A stretch of 64,000 bases of DNA, taken from NCBI RefSeq assembly GCF_021560015.1, contig NZ_CP073588.1, positions 3,766,501 through 3,830,500 of the forward strand, read 5' to 3'. The DNA comes from Shewanella vesiculosa (GTDB lineage Bacteria; Pseudomonadota; Gammaproteobacteria; Enterobacterales; Shewanellaceae). The notes below the pieces were generated by a model. The model saw nothing but the letters and a program-made list of their open reading frames with translations. It was not told the origin of the DNA and did not search any database. Of this stretch, positions 46,892 through 56,980 are shown piece after piece (position 1 is the first letter of the stretch; every line of letters starts with the position of its first letter). Both the position numbers and the translations under genes were made by a program.

Positions 46892-49054
46892 GTCGGATAG
46901 GCGACACCTGTTACCAAGTGCCGCCCTCCTAAGAACCGTACGTGCAACTTTCACTGCATACGGCTCAAGCCTCCACTAAGGCGTGTTCTGTTACCCAGCA
47001 CCCTATATCGCAGCCAAGACGGGTTCGAACCATGAGTTTCTACCTTCCTTTGCCCGCTTGCGCGTACCTAAGTAAGCTGCATATTCGGGGTCGTAAGGTG
47101 TCGCTGCACTCCTGATTTTCACATGTCTTTGTATTAGCGTTTGAGCTATTTGGACAAGGTTAAACCGACAATCCATGTTCGCTATTTTCTGCCAACCATG
47201 AAATTGCCACTGTCCCTTATCATCCAAATAATATTTACGCCTCACCCAGTCTTTACTTTTAGACGGATGACGCCTAACTGCCCAGCGCGATAACAACCAG
47301 AAAAGTTGATGGCCTACATAACCGAAAACTTGCTTAGCAACACAATGGCGATAATAGTTCGCCCACCCCCTCAGTTTCGGATTCAGTATTTTGATTAAAT
47401 CGTTAACGGGTATTGTTGGATGTTTTCTGATGAATTCACGTAAGTTGCTCAGAAATGACAGAACGTTGCTCTTGCTCGGTTTAATGAGCAGTTTGCCGTT
47501 GTACTTCCTGATATTGAATCCCAGAAAGTCAAAACCATCATTGATATGAGTAATGTGTGTTTTCTCATCAGAGAGTGTTAAGCCCCTTTCCTGTAGAAAG
47601 CCAATGAGTTGCGGCTTGATTTCATTAACTAGGACTTCTTGCGAAGAACCTGTGATGACAAAATCGTCTGCGTATCCGATAAAGTTGACCCTATTCCCTG
47701 TTTTACGGGCAATAGACTTAACCAACTGTTCTAACCCAGCCAGCGTGAGCAACATAAGCGTAGGCGATATGATCCCACCTTGTGGTGTTCCTTCAGCTGT
47801 TTTATAGAACAATCCTTTATCAATATAACCACATCCAAGCCATTGTTTCAGCATTCGTTTATCTAATTGAATGTTGTCGATAAGCCATTGATGACCAATC
47901 TTATCGAAACAGGCTTTGATGTCACCCTCAAGAACCCATTGGCTAGAGCGCTTCATACATAAACATTTGAAGCACTGTGCAATTGCATCTGCTGCGCTTC
48001 GATTAGGTCGAAAGCCATAGCTATTAAGGTCGGCTACCGTTTCCGAAATAGGCTCCAAAGCGAGAAGATGAAGCGCTTGCTGCGCTCTGTCTATCATGCA
48101 GGGAATGCCTAAAGGTCTGAGTTTGCCGTTTTTCTTGGGGATGTAGATACGCCTGAGCGGTTTGGCATGATAACCTTTTCGACTCAGTTGATTCACCGCA
48201 GTCATACAACGAGCATCAGTGTTCCAAATGATGCCGTCAATTCCTGGTGTTTTGCTGCCTTTATTTTGAGAAACTCTTTTAACAGCAAGCAATTTTGCTG
48301 ATGTAGAGTGGGTGAGTATCCACTGCAATGCTTTCGACTTACCGTGTTTACCTTCTCGGGTTGCTTTTGCAATGCGCATTTGAAGCTTTAATACATGTTG
48401 CTTAACAGCCTTCCAGTTAATGGATTGCCATTGAGTGCTGTCAGAAGAGGCACTAACTTCGTTTGAAGCCATCATTTGCGTTTCTCCTTGAATAAAGTTC
48501 TTCAAATCATCTTGCAACGGGAGACCAGCTAGAAGTCAGCTCGCTTTCGCGCCAGATAACAACCTGTATCCACATCATTACAATGCGGCATTTGCTTTTT
48601 CTAGCCTCCTTTACCTGCATTACTATCGGCAGTCTTCGCAGACCACTTTCCCAAAAGGAGCAATACAGGCTTACCCTGTTCCGTATGTCACGCAACGTCA
48701 GGTTAGATGCCCACTATAGTGCGGAGAGCGTATCGATCACGAAAGAATACTGGACAATTTCTTTCCTACTCTCGTTGCCTTTTGGCCACAGCGTATTAAC
48801 CACTTCCGCTGTTTCTCACATAACGCACCTTACATGGATTCACTTACGTTCATCATACTGACACCCTAGCACTTACCCGATTTGTGGTTATCAGGAGGAA
48901 CGTCCTCTCACGATTCTGTTCCCATTCGGTATAAAACCGAATATCGTTACATTGTCAGACTCGCTGCTTTATTCAGAGTCTTAGGGGCATCTGGTGATAC
49001 AGATGGTTCACTCTTATCGCGGTGAACAGCGCTTCATACGACCTCAGGTCGCAC
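46892..49054 (-). mobile_element. Group II intron copy 2
   Basis: 2.16 kb on the minus strand, 5' end GTGCGACCTG at 49054, domain V hairpin (GAGCCGTATGCAGTGAAAG...) near 46935-46970, domain VI and the end TATCCGAC at 46892. Related to but clearly different from copy 1, so an independent arrival or old duplication. The 5' exons share TGTTCTAA about 13-20 bases upstream of both introns, which may be part of the target recognised by the maturase. Confidence 0.82.
47003..48475 (-). CDS. ltrA: Group II intron reverse transcriptase/maturase, copy 2
   Basis: 490 aa from ATG 48475 (AAGGAG 8 bases before; frame open back to 48517). Same domain order as copy 1: TPGIDGIIW, YGFRPNRSA, GTPQGGIISP, FIGYADDF, and the maturase domain LRGWANYYRHCVAKQVFGYV. 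By eye roughly 80-85% identical to copy 1. Intact. Confidence 0.93.
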   Translation of the reverse strand: MMASNEVSASSDSTQWQSINWKAVKQHVLKLQMRIAKATREGKHGKSKALQWILTHSTSAKLLAVKRVSQNKGSKTPGIDGIIWNTDARCMTAVNQLSRKGYHAKPLRRIYIPKKNGKLRPLGIPCMIDRAQQALHLLALEPISETVADLNSYGFRPNRSAADAIAQCFKCLCMKRSSQWVLEGDIKACFDKIGHQWLIDNIQLDKRMLKQWLGCGYIDKGLFYKTAEGTPQGGIISPTLMLLTLAGLEQLVKSIARKTGNRVNFIGYADDFVITGSSQEVLVNEIKPQLIGFLQERGLTLSDEKTHITHINDGFDFLGFNIRKYNGKLLIKPSKSNVLSFLSNLREFIRKHPTIPVNDLIKILNPKLRGWANYYRHCVAKQVFGYVGHQLFWLLSRWAVRRHPSKSKDWVRRKYYLDDKGQWQFHGWQKIANMDCRFNLVQIAQTLIQRHVKIRSAATPYDPEYAAYLGTRKRAKEGRNSWFEPVLAAI

Positions 49055-49079
49055 GTCCAGAAATAAGTTAGAACATCTC

Positions 49080-50090
49080 TAAGTCAGTGGCCAGTATTCA
49101 TTGACCACGACAATTGGTACGTTATCGGCTTAGAACGCACAGCTTGTTCAAGCAACCTGTAGAATAATAATCCCCGAGAATCTGACTTTCTTCTGTTGAA
49201 GCGAAATGTAAACTCATCTAAATAATAATCAAGTTGCTTAGCCTTTACCGCGCCTTGATATGTACCTAAAAGCCATCGTTTACATAATGATGAGATTCGA
49301 TGTACCCCAGCCATTGTTTCATGTGCAGGTACAGATGAACCTAAATGCACTATTCGGTTATGCTTATATCCTTTCTTGTCTATTTGTTTGTATGCTTGAG
49401 ATCCATCACTACAAATTGTACTACCAGGTTCAATTACATCTTGAATAAATTGATGGATATGTTCTTTAGTTGCACTTTCCACTTGTCTTAAACGTATCCG
49501 ACCAAATCCAGAGGGTGATAGCAGCTCAACAGCAACCAAAACGACAGCTTTACACTTACCCTGTTGATTTTTAATAGATGATTTTTGAACGACGCCACCT
49601 ATTAGTGTTTCGTCAACCTCTACGATGCCGGACAGTTTATCCCTTTGAGGATCAACCATGGCATGTCTTAACTTGTGCATTAATGACCAAGCGGTTTGAT
49701 AACTCCCAAGACCTAATAACCTTTGAACTCCAAGAGCGCTGACACCATTTTTTTGATTTGTAATGAACCAGACCGCAGCAAACCAACTTTTCATGGGGGT
49801 TCTTGTTTTGTCAAAAAGTGTACTTGATGTTACTGAACACTGAGAACGACAAGCATGACATTTTAACTTGCCATTACTTAACTGATAAGGTGATTGATGG
49901 CTTGAACAGCTTGGACAAATGAATCCGTTTGGCCAACGAAGTGCGTAAAGGTAGCTGATGCAAGATTGTTCATCATGAAACCAATCTACAAACTCGTCCC
50001 AACTTGTAGGGTAATCTACACCAGCTTTTAATAAATACGATGAAGTTTTCATTACTACATATTGACACTGGTGGCGCTAAATGGATAGCC
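49080..50090 (-). mobile_element. IS1595-family insertion sequence (ends approximate)
   Basis: Transposase gene flanked by weakly matching inverted ends: GGCCAGTATTCAT on the left and CACCAGTGTCAAT read inverted from the right (near 50058-50072). The right end abuts the second attI copy. Exact borders cannot be set by eye. Confidence 0.65.
49084..50052 (-). CDS. IS1595-family transposase
   Basis: 322 aa. N-terminal zinc ribbon (CPSC...CHACRSQC, residues ~47-72), then an ISXO2-like DDE domain with VEVDETLIGG, STICSDGSQAYKQI and HRISSLCKRWLLGTYQGAV. It moves the IS by cut-and-paste or copy-type transposition. Intact. Confidence 0.9.
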   Translation of the reverse strand: MKTSSYLLKAGVDYPTSWDEFVDWFHDEQSCISYLYALRWPNGFICPSCSSHQSPYQLSNGKLKCHACRSQCSVTSSTLFDKTRTPMKSWFAAVWFITNQKNGVSALGVQRLLGLGSYQTAWSLMHKLRHAMVDPQRDKLSGIVEVDETLIGGVVQKSSIKNQQGKCKAVVLVAVELLSPSGFGRIRLRQVESATKEHIHQFIQDVIEPGSTICSDGSQAYKQIDKKGYKHNRIVHLGSSVPAHETMAGVHRISSLCKRWLLGTYQGAVKAKQLDYYLDEFTFRFNRRKSDSRGLLFYRLLEQAVRSKPITYQLSWSMNTGH

Positions 50091-50092
50091 CT

Positions 50093-50402
50093 TGTTTATA
50101 TACAGTTATAGTTGAAGTTGAGATAATTGCTATGAAAAAGATGCATAAATCGTTGGATTGGCGCATCGATAATACTAACTGTTAAACATTAACTCATTAT
50201 TATCAATAGTTTGTAATATATATAAAAGTGCTATGCAGACCTCGTAAACACCTATGCATCTTTTTTATCTGCTAAATTGTCATATTTAACCTGTATTTTT
50301 TGTTAAATAATATATTTACAACAAACACTTACAAGTGATATTTTGACGAAGAAACTTACAAGAAAGCAGGAGGTTATCCTGCTGCTAATCAATAAGCTGT
50401 TA
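50093..50402 (+). repeat. attI: attI region, copy 2 of the 310-bp duplication
   Basis: Identical by eye to 34741-35050. Without an intI next to it: the copy begins inside the LexA box (left half-site CTG replaced by CCT) right after the IS1595 end. It ends at the same GTTA crossover (G at 50399), followed by a different cassette. It can therefore still act as an insertion site and promoter for a second cassette row. Confidence 0.85.
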
Positions 50403-50410
50403 TAACTCAC

Positions 50411-50833
50411 ATGACTATTGAGCCAAGATTCACAACTTACATCGTTTCAACATTTGCTGGTTATTGGTTAGCTTTCGTAGCGTCAGCAATAATTGTTGCT
50501 GTGGTTGAAAGTGAAATGGTCGTAGCTTTAATACCCGTTTTTTTCTTTTCACTTTTTATCGCTATTGGTGTTTCTCTAATCTCGTCAATTATTGGCTACC
50601 CATCTTTTAGCTACCTATTTAAAAAACTGACACTTTCAGCTATTCCTAGGTTGTTTTTGGCTGGAGGAGTTTCTTGTCTTGTTTCTGTGTTAGGTTTTGC
50701 TTTAGTGTTTAACTACTTAATAGGTGGCGTAACGGAACTTGATGCAATCATTCAAACTAGCTTAGGTATATTAACGTTTTGTATTTTGGTCGTTCCATTT
50801 TCAGTGTTAGTCTATTGGTTAATCGAGCGGTGA
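50411..50833 (+). CDS. Cassette gene: four-helix membrane protein of unknown function
   Basis: 140 aa with four hydrophobic segments (~10-30, 35-60, 75-100, 110-137). No family recognised. First cassette after the second attI copy: its ATG is 9 bases from the crossover and no good ribosome site is visible, so translation may depend on attI sequence. An attC starts 2 bases after the stop. Confidence 0.7.
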   Translation: MTIEPRFTTYIVSTFAGYWLAFVASAIIVAVVESEMVVALIPVFFFSLFIAIGVSLISSIIGYPSFSYLFKKLTLSAIPRLFLAGGVSCLVSVLGFALVFNYLIGGVTELDAIIQTSLGILTFCILVVPFSVLVYWLIER

Positions 50834-50834
50834 G

Positions 50835-50946
50835 TTATAACAAGTTGCTCAAGTTCGTTCGTAAACTCACTGGGACAATTAACAGTTGGCTTGGCGCTTC
50901 GCGCAAGTTTAGCCAACTGTTAATTACCCCTTAGCAAAGCGTTATA
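50835..50946 (+). repeat. attC: attC of the first cassette in row 2
   Basis: TTATAAC (R'') to GCGTTATAT (R'). The inner arms AATTAACAGTTGGCT and AGCCAACTGTTAATT are a near-perfect inverted repeat. Confidence 0.85.
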
Positions 50947-50982
50947 TGCAATTACACTGTACTTGCACTTCAAGGATTGAAA

Positions 50983-51424
50983 ATGAAAAAAATAACAATG
51001 CTATTAACGGTCATCTTTAGTTTAAGTTTTTCGGGATTATGCGACGCTTCCCCCAAGAAATATTGTTAAAAATGTCGGCACGTATATTACAGATAGCTTC
51101 TATAGTGATGAACCACGTAAATTAAGTGAAATCCAAGACTTATTTATTTCAGTCGGAGTAGCGAAGCGGTTCAACCTTAAATTCAATCTTAGTAAAGGTA
51201 AGGAATCAATAATTTCGGATGTTACGTTTAATATAGTATCAACCGATATTCAAGGTGATTCGGCTACAGTCAAAACTGAAATATTGATTAAAGGCCCACA
51301 TCCGAAAAAAAACAAAACACGTAGCACATTACAAACATATGATTTTATTCTAATAAAAAATGAATTAGGTGTTTGGCAGATTACTAAATTTAAATATAAA
51401 TACAATGGTGCTAAACCTAGTTAA
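50983..51424 (+). pseudogene. Cassette gene: small exported protein, one frameshift
   Basis: Reads MKKITMLLTVIFSLSFSGLC (signal peptide), then breaks at a C5 run near 51051 (C4 would restore it). It continues PRNIVKNVGTYITDSFYSDE to LIKNELGVWQITKFKYKYNG, ending at 51424; 146 aa when joined. The end resembles small periplasmic or lipoprotein stress domains with an NTF2-like layout, but I do not claim a family. No separate piece is long enough to be obvious unless the frames are joined. Confidence 0.6.
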
Positions 51425-51442
51425 GTAAAATCACTGCATATA

Positions 51443-53405
51443 ATCGGGTAGCCGGAGGTATCTAACCTCCAGCCCCCACACCACCCTGCATGCGGCTCCG
51501 CACAGGGCGGTTCATTTAGAACACCTAACTAGTTTTCTGGTTAGGGTAATGAACTGCGATCCATCCATCTCTTAGTGAATATAATCCTGCTTTCTTCAGA
51601 TACTCATTACTCAGCGCTTGCTGTATTCCTGGTGTTTTAGAGCTACGCCAAGGGCCTTTACTTGTGATCCCACAAGCAACAGCGGCTTGGATCCTGACGC
51701 CACGTTTAAGTAAGTTTTGTACCTTAGTCCGTGGTTTTCGCCACTGACGCCAGTAGCACATACGAATACGACGTCGGATCCAATGGTCTAAATCGACACA
51801 CCCTTGATAAGCATTGGCAATGCCAAAGTAATTGATCCAGCCTTGCATGTATTGACGCACTTTAAACAGCTGATAATCCATACTCACGCCCCAATTTCGG
51901 TCGTCAGCCGTCTCATCTTTTGTTTGAAAATGTGTAATGTTTTAGCATGCCACTGGATTTTCCCTCGGTTAAGTGTGAAACCTAGGAACTTACTTTGACC
52001 TACCTTAACCACTTGGCTTTTCTGTTCATTAACAACCAGTTTTAGTTTAGTGGCAAGGTATTGAGTAATGCTCTTGAGTACCCGTTCTCCCGCTCGAATA
52101 GACTTTACCAAAATGATAAAATCGTCCGCGTAGCGGGCGAATTTATGCCCTCGGCTTTCCAGCTCTTTATCTAGACTATCCAACATAATGTTAGAGAGTA
52201 ATGGCGAGAGTGGGCCGCCTTGAGGCACACCTTCAAAGCTTGCTTCAAATTGGCCATTGACCATCACACCTGCTCGAAGGTACTTACCAATAAGCGCCAA
52301 CAGACGCTTATCCTGTACCTTGCTCCCAAGTAGAGTCATCAAGAGATCATGATTAACTCGGTCAAAGAACTTAGATAGATCAACATCGACGGCAAATTTG
52401 CGTTTCTGTTTGATGATATCCCTTACTTGCAGTACCGCTTGCTTGGCATTTCTGTTCGGCCTAAAGCCAAAGCTGTTAGTCGAGAAGAATGGGTCAAACA
52501 GTGGCGTGAGTATTTGAGCAATAGCTTGCTGTATCACACGGTCAATGACGTTAGGGATCCCCAATTTGCGTTTACCGCCATCGGGTTTGTCGATCTCCAC
52601 CCGCCTGACCGCTGAGGGTTGGTATTCACCTCGCTCTAATTGAGATTTACACAGTTGCCAGCCGCCTTGTTGCATCCAGAGCGGGAAGGCTTCGATAGTC
52701 ATGCCATCGATGCCCGCCGCGCCTTTATTGGCTTTAACTTGACGCCAAGCTCGGTGTAGATTTTCAGGTTCGAGCAGTTGTTGGAATAAATCGTTGTTGA
52801 AGGCCGGTTGCATATCAATACGCTGCTGATAGTAATCGTCTGGCGACGTAGTGGGTATCGACAAGTTTGACAAGACTCCTCCTTCTTCTAAATGTTCAGG
52901 CCTTCACCATATCCCAACCATTACGATGGGCGTTGGGCTACTATGCCGTCTGCTGACTTCTGCTTAATCACATGCCAAGTTACCCCGTCATGCGCTATCG
53001 GTTTCCATCTGGTTCGCTCTTTTCAGTCGATGAAGTTGAAAAGCCAAGGCACTTATAAACCAGAGCCTTACTGGTTAATGACCGATCGCGTGTTAAGCAG
53101 ATCTCCCCAGATAAGAACATGAACTTTCTTTGCACTGCTGCATCATTTACGGTGGCCATTAGATCACGTGGTTTCGTCGTCATGTGCCAACTCACCTCTA
53201 GCCTACGCCTCATATGATGTTCTTGTTCATCAGCTCGCAAATTTGCTAGCGGCTTCCTCCAGACCAAACCTTGCGATTAAGCCCTTGCCATTCGCTAGTA
53301 GTTAACGTTTAATAACAGTATGTTATTCTCTTTTAGAAAGAGTAACGGTGATCTTCCTACAGAGGACTTTCACCTCATTAGTTCATGCCCATGCTGGGCG
53401 TACAC
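51443..53405 (-). mobile_element. Group IIC-attC intron (ends approximate)
   Basis: Minus-strand intron of ~1.96 kb inserted in the bottom strand of an attC next to R''. The 5' end reads GTGTACGCCCAGCATGGGC near 53405; the 3' end lies near 51443, after a GC-rich domain V/VI hairpin (51455-51510). Insertion in attC bottom strands is the known habit of this intron class. The exact 5' base could also be two bases inward. Confidence 0.78.
51525..52873 (-). pseudogene. Group IIC intron reverse transcriptase/maturase, one frameshift
   Basis: RT part (52873-51884; AAGIDGMTIEAFPL, GVPQGGPLSPLLSNIMLD, FARYADDFIIL) and maturase part (51887-51525; QYMQGWINYFGIANAY). The two meet at a G4 run near 51891; G5 would give one frame of about 450 aa. 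It therefore may be intact in reality. Confidence 0.88.
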
Positions 53406-53513
53406 AAACGCTTCAACCAAAGGACGCAAAACAGCAGGCTTGTGCTCCTTCGTCGCTAATTCTAGCCTGCTATTTTGCGCCGGTTAAGCGAGGCGTTATA
53501 TGCCAGAGGTAAC

Positions 53514-53954
53514 ATGGTAGAACACTCTAAAAACACTAGAATTCTTGCGTATATTTGCGCAGCAATTTTGGTACCGGGATTCTCTGTTTTTCCAGTCACG
53601 TTTATCTATTTTTTATTCGAGGCAAATGAATCGGAATTTAACGCTAAAGTAGCTATTTTATTGTTACTTGTTTTTGCAGTTTCATATATGAGTGGCAAGT
53701 ATTTATTTTTATTAGTTCGATTCATTTCAACGCTAAAGGTAACACTCACTTTCGATAACAATGGGATACAAGCCAATAAGAATGAGAAAATTGTATTTTA
53801 CAGTTGGGAGCAACTGAAAAATTCAAAAGATTACCCTAGCTGCCAGACTTTTTGTCTTATCGACGAACAAAAACGACACATTGTGAGTCTTTGGGAATAT
53901 GCTACCAACTATCCTCAATTCAGAGAAGTCGCACATGATAAACTTGGCATATAA
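53514..53954 (+). CDS. Cassette gene: membrane protein of unknown function
   Basis: 146 aa from ATG 53514 (AGAGGT 7 bases before). Two N-terminal membrane segments (~10-32 and 42-65), then a PH-like soluble part (TLTFDNNGIQANKNEKIVFY). No family recognised with certainty. It starts 11 bases after an attC and ends at the next one. Confidence 0.7.
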   Translation: MVEHSKNTRILAYICAAILVPGFSVFPVTFIYFLFEANESEFNAKVAILLLLVFAVSYMSGKYLFLLVRFISTLKVTLTFDNNGIQANKNEKIVFYSWEQLKNSKDYPSCQTFCLIDEQKRHIVSLWEYATNYPQFREVAHDKLGI

Positions 53955-54014
53955 CAAACAAATAATGGCAGGGACGCGCAAACAACGCGCGCCCCATATT
54001 TGAAGCGTTATATG
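53950..54014 (+). repeat. attC: attC, short type
   Basis: ATATAAC (R'') to GCGTTATATG (R') with the inner hairpin GGGACGCGC / GCGCGCCCC; about 65 bases. Confidence 0.8.
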
Positions 54015-54034
54015 CCTAAGGAGTTATTAAGAAT

Positions 54035-54292
54035 ATGGATTATCTATTCGTTAGTATTGTAGCTCTTGTTTCTCTAAACTTTTCTGTGAGTATTTATCTT
54101 TTTAAACGTAGTGACTTGAACCGTTTCCAGAAAATTGCGCAGGTAATAGTTGTTTGTTTGATTCCTTTTTTTGGTGCTATTGGTTTATGGTTGTTTAATC
54201 GTAGTCATGATTCTGATAACAATAAACCAAGTGGTGGTTCGTTTGGCGGCGGTTCACAAGACAGTATCGGAGTGTCAAGTTCGGGTGATTAA
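54035..54292 (+). CDS. Cassette gene: small two-helix membrane protein
   Basis: 85 aa, ATG 54035 with AAGGAG 11 bases ahead. Two hydrophobic segments (~2-22 and 36-55) and a Gly/Ser-rich tail (PSGGSFGGGSQDS). The helix pair resembles the N-terminal region of cardiolipin-synthase-type proteins (PLDc_N), but this is weak. Confidence 0.65.
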   Translation: MDYLFVSIVALVSLNFSVSIYLFKRSDLNRFQKIAQVIVVCLIPFFGAIGLWLFNRSHDSDNNKPSGGSFGGGSQDSIGVSSSGD

Positions 54293-54295
54293 ATC

Positions 54296-54579
54296 GGCAT
54301 ATAACAATCCAATCAACCGGACACAAACTCGCTGGCTTTGGCTCGTACCTCGCAAGTTCAAATGAACAATATTCCAAAGGAAAAAGATACGAGCGCCTAA
54401 AAGCATTAGTTGAAGATGAGAATAAGCGTCCGATCTGGCTTAAGACATACGTCGACGAAAATCCTTTCAATGTATACTTCTCAGATAAGTGGAAAATTAT
54501 TCAAAGTATAGTTTCTCCTGAGCCGCCAAAAGACACGAGTACTGAAGAGGTTAACAAGAAAAGCAATGCGACGCCTTAG
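54296..54579 (+). pseudogene. Truncated attC fused to a 5'-truncated cassette gene
   Basis: GGCATATAACAATCC (R'') and the left half of an attC run directly into an open frame with no start codon: NEQYSKGKRYERLKALVEDE to NKKSNATP, stop at 54579. The right half of the attC and the start of the gene are deleted. Protein not recognised. Confidence 0.55.
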
Positions 54580-54602
54580 GCGCGCATTCTTTTAGCGTTA
54601 AT
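54549..54602 (+). repeat. attC: Last attC of the array
   Basis: GGTTAAC (R'') to GCGTTAAT (R'). Core stem AATGCG-A-CGCC / GGCG-CGCATT with one extrahelical base, the strand-selection feature of attC. It overlaps the end of the upstream gene. The next 120 bases (54603-54724) show no feature. Confidence 0.8.
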
Positions 54603-54724
54603 CCATAGAAATTTTAATCCTAAACTTACGAATTAGATTTGGAAACCTAGCTCGTTTCTGTCCATAAATGATTTAGCCCCCTAACCCGTTTATTAGACAA
54701 AAATGAGCTAGAGCAACTCAAGGT

Positions 54725-56980
54725 TTAGTTGTGAAATGAACCTGACACAGAATTATGGAGACCCTTATTTGGAGAATGAGTAATCGAAATGCTGAATTTT
54801 TCTAGCCAAATTTTTGCTTTATTTATGTTAAATGCTTTTGCACCATATCCGATAGAAAGGATTTCTTCAGGTAAGAACTCGTCAAACTTATCTACTCGTT
54901 TTTCTAAAACACTGCGAGCGAGCTCTGTTGCGTTAGGTATATCTGCACTTGCCAAGGAGCATAAGGTCGCCGAAACCTCACTTAAAGATGCTTTACTCAC
55001 TTCAATAACTCCAGCATAAGCGCCTGCTTCATATCCATTCATAATTAGCAGAGCAGCTATCGTATTTACCGTTTTGTCACCTAACCATGTAAAAATATAA
55101 GTACTATTACCTTGCTGCAGCAGTTCGTTATGCGTTAAATTGGCCTCACTAAAAAACGCCATGCTTTCCTGAAATAACGCCCTAGCGTTCGCATCGGCAA
55201 AATCTATCTTCTGATCTGCGACAGATATCCGGTAATCGCCTTCACAGAGAATTTGGAACATCTCCTGACGCACAACATCATGTACCGACATGCCACTACC
55301 ACCAAATTTGGGTGGTTTTCCACCTTTGGCATGTTCAACATAAATGGTCTTTTTGTCGCTATCTATGTCTTTAACTATCCATCTTTTGCCACCGAATATG
55401 ATGTGCTGACCAACTAACACCAAAGAATCGATAGGCAGCGTACCCAGAGTTTTGGTGCCGTTGATAATCCTAAACTCTTCTGGCGTTGTGAATACGGCAT
55501 AAAATGAGTAGTGGCTGGTAATACGCTCACCTAACACGCCTAAAACCAGCTCTCCACTACCAAGCTGGGTGATTAACTCTGTGCTACCCATATTCAGCAG
55601 AACGGCCTTGTAGTCTTCTACAGTAATGTGTTGGAATGGACCCTCTTTACACAGCAGGTTGAACAGCTGATCAGCTCTAATCCCTCCCCATTGTGCAATA
55701 ACAGCAAGGATCTGATGTAAAAAAGTAGAAAAGTGGTAAAGGGATGTATCTGCCGGCTCGTACCATTTACTGCTAATCAATAGCCTGATCATTGCAAATG
55801 ACTGTATTAGCTCCAAACGGAGATTATCAATAACACTTGAATCTTTATTCAGTTCATCTTCTGCAATCAACAAGCGCAGAATAGATGGGCCACCACGTCG
55901 CCCGGCACGTCCCATCCTTTGGCGAAGGCTTGAAACAGAGTGAGGAGCGGTTACCTGGACAACCGAATTGACTTTTCCTATGTCGATACCCAATTCCAAC
56001 GTCATAGTACACACTGCAGTTGTGGGATACTGCTCTTGTTGAAGGCGCTTTTCGAGGCTTTCCCTCAGTTCCTTCGATAACGAACCATGGTGTGGAAAAA
56101 ATTCATTTGGCACCGCCTGTTGCTCACATAAGTCACTCAATGTTACTGCTATGCTCTCAGTTCTGTTCCGGCTATTTGCAAATACTAAATGGTTACTTCC
56201 GCGGCAAAATTTGAAGAGATCTTGGCATCTGATATTCGGCATCGACTGGCATTTCGGGTTCTAACACAACAGGATTTAGATACCCCTTAATTTGGATCTT
56301 GAGAGTCGATGTCGAACTTGAGTCCCGAATAATTTTGCAGGGTAAAGATTGATTTGGCCGCAGTGATAACGGGACTTTCTCTAGCTCGCCAAGTGTGGCA
56401 CTCAATGCCACTCTGGGAATTGGTGTGTTTTTAAGCGCCCGAGCAGATGTTCTAGCCGGTGAAGCAGCGACAATAAATGATGTCCGCGCTCTGAACTCAA
56501 AAAGGCATGAAATTCATCTATCACAATGTATTTTAAAGATGAAAATGCAGACTTTACCCAACCGGCATCACGAATAAGTAAAGACTCAAGTGACTCTGGC
56601 GTGATCAAGACAATGCCTGCAGGAGATGCCTTTAGCTTATTTTTTCTGCTTTGTGGACTATCGCCATGCCAGGGTGTGACTGGCATATTGAGTAAATCAG
56701 ATAGGCTTTCCAAGCGCCTGTCTTGATCATTGATTAAGGCTTTAAGTGGGCTAATATAAAGAATACCTACCCCATTTTCTTGAGCTGAAATCGCACTTAT
56801 TGCGGGAAGAAAAAACGCTTCAGTCTTCCCTGCAGCAGTTGACGCACTGATTAAAACATCGGTGTTTGCGGATAATATCGGCTCAATGGCCAGGCACTGG
56901 ATTTCTCTTAGGCTGGGCCAACCTTGTTGGAAAATCCAACGTTGAACTTTGATATCAAGCTTCTCATGTTCGTTTCTCAT
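54725..56980 (-). pseudogene. sngC: Lhr-like DExH helicase, SngC-like (Shango), two frameshifts
   Basis: Pieces join to 751 aa. N-terminal SASTAAGKTEA (Walker A, residues 45-55), DEFH (155-158), then VALSATLG (motif III), NHLVFANSRNR, and QRMGRAGRRGG (motif VI) with a long C-terminal part. Frame slips at a CCC run near 56411 (one C short) and near 56228 (one C extra); net zero. Superfamily 2 helicase like BrxHI of BREX. The start overlaps the SngB stop by 4 bases. Whether it is truly broken decides whether the system is active. Confidence 0.82.

Larger units (their letters stand above)
51434..53503 (+). repeat. attC: attC split by a group IIC-type intron
   Basis: Left part GCATATAA (near 51436) and right part from AAACGCTTCAACC (53406) to GCGTTATAT (R', 53494). 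Arms GCGCAAAATAGCAGGC-type and AGCCTGCTATTTTGCGC pair. Joined without the intron it would read GCATATAAC-AAACGC, a normal R''. Confidence 0.75.

Noticed and set aside
53286..53400. Hairpin-rich DNA before the IIC maturase as a separate regulatory RNA
   Set aside because: It is the 5' RNA part of the group IIC intron.
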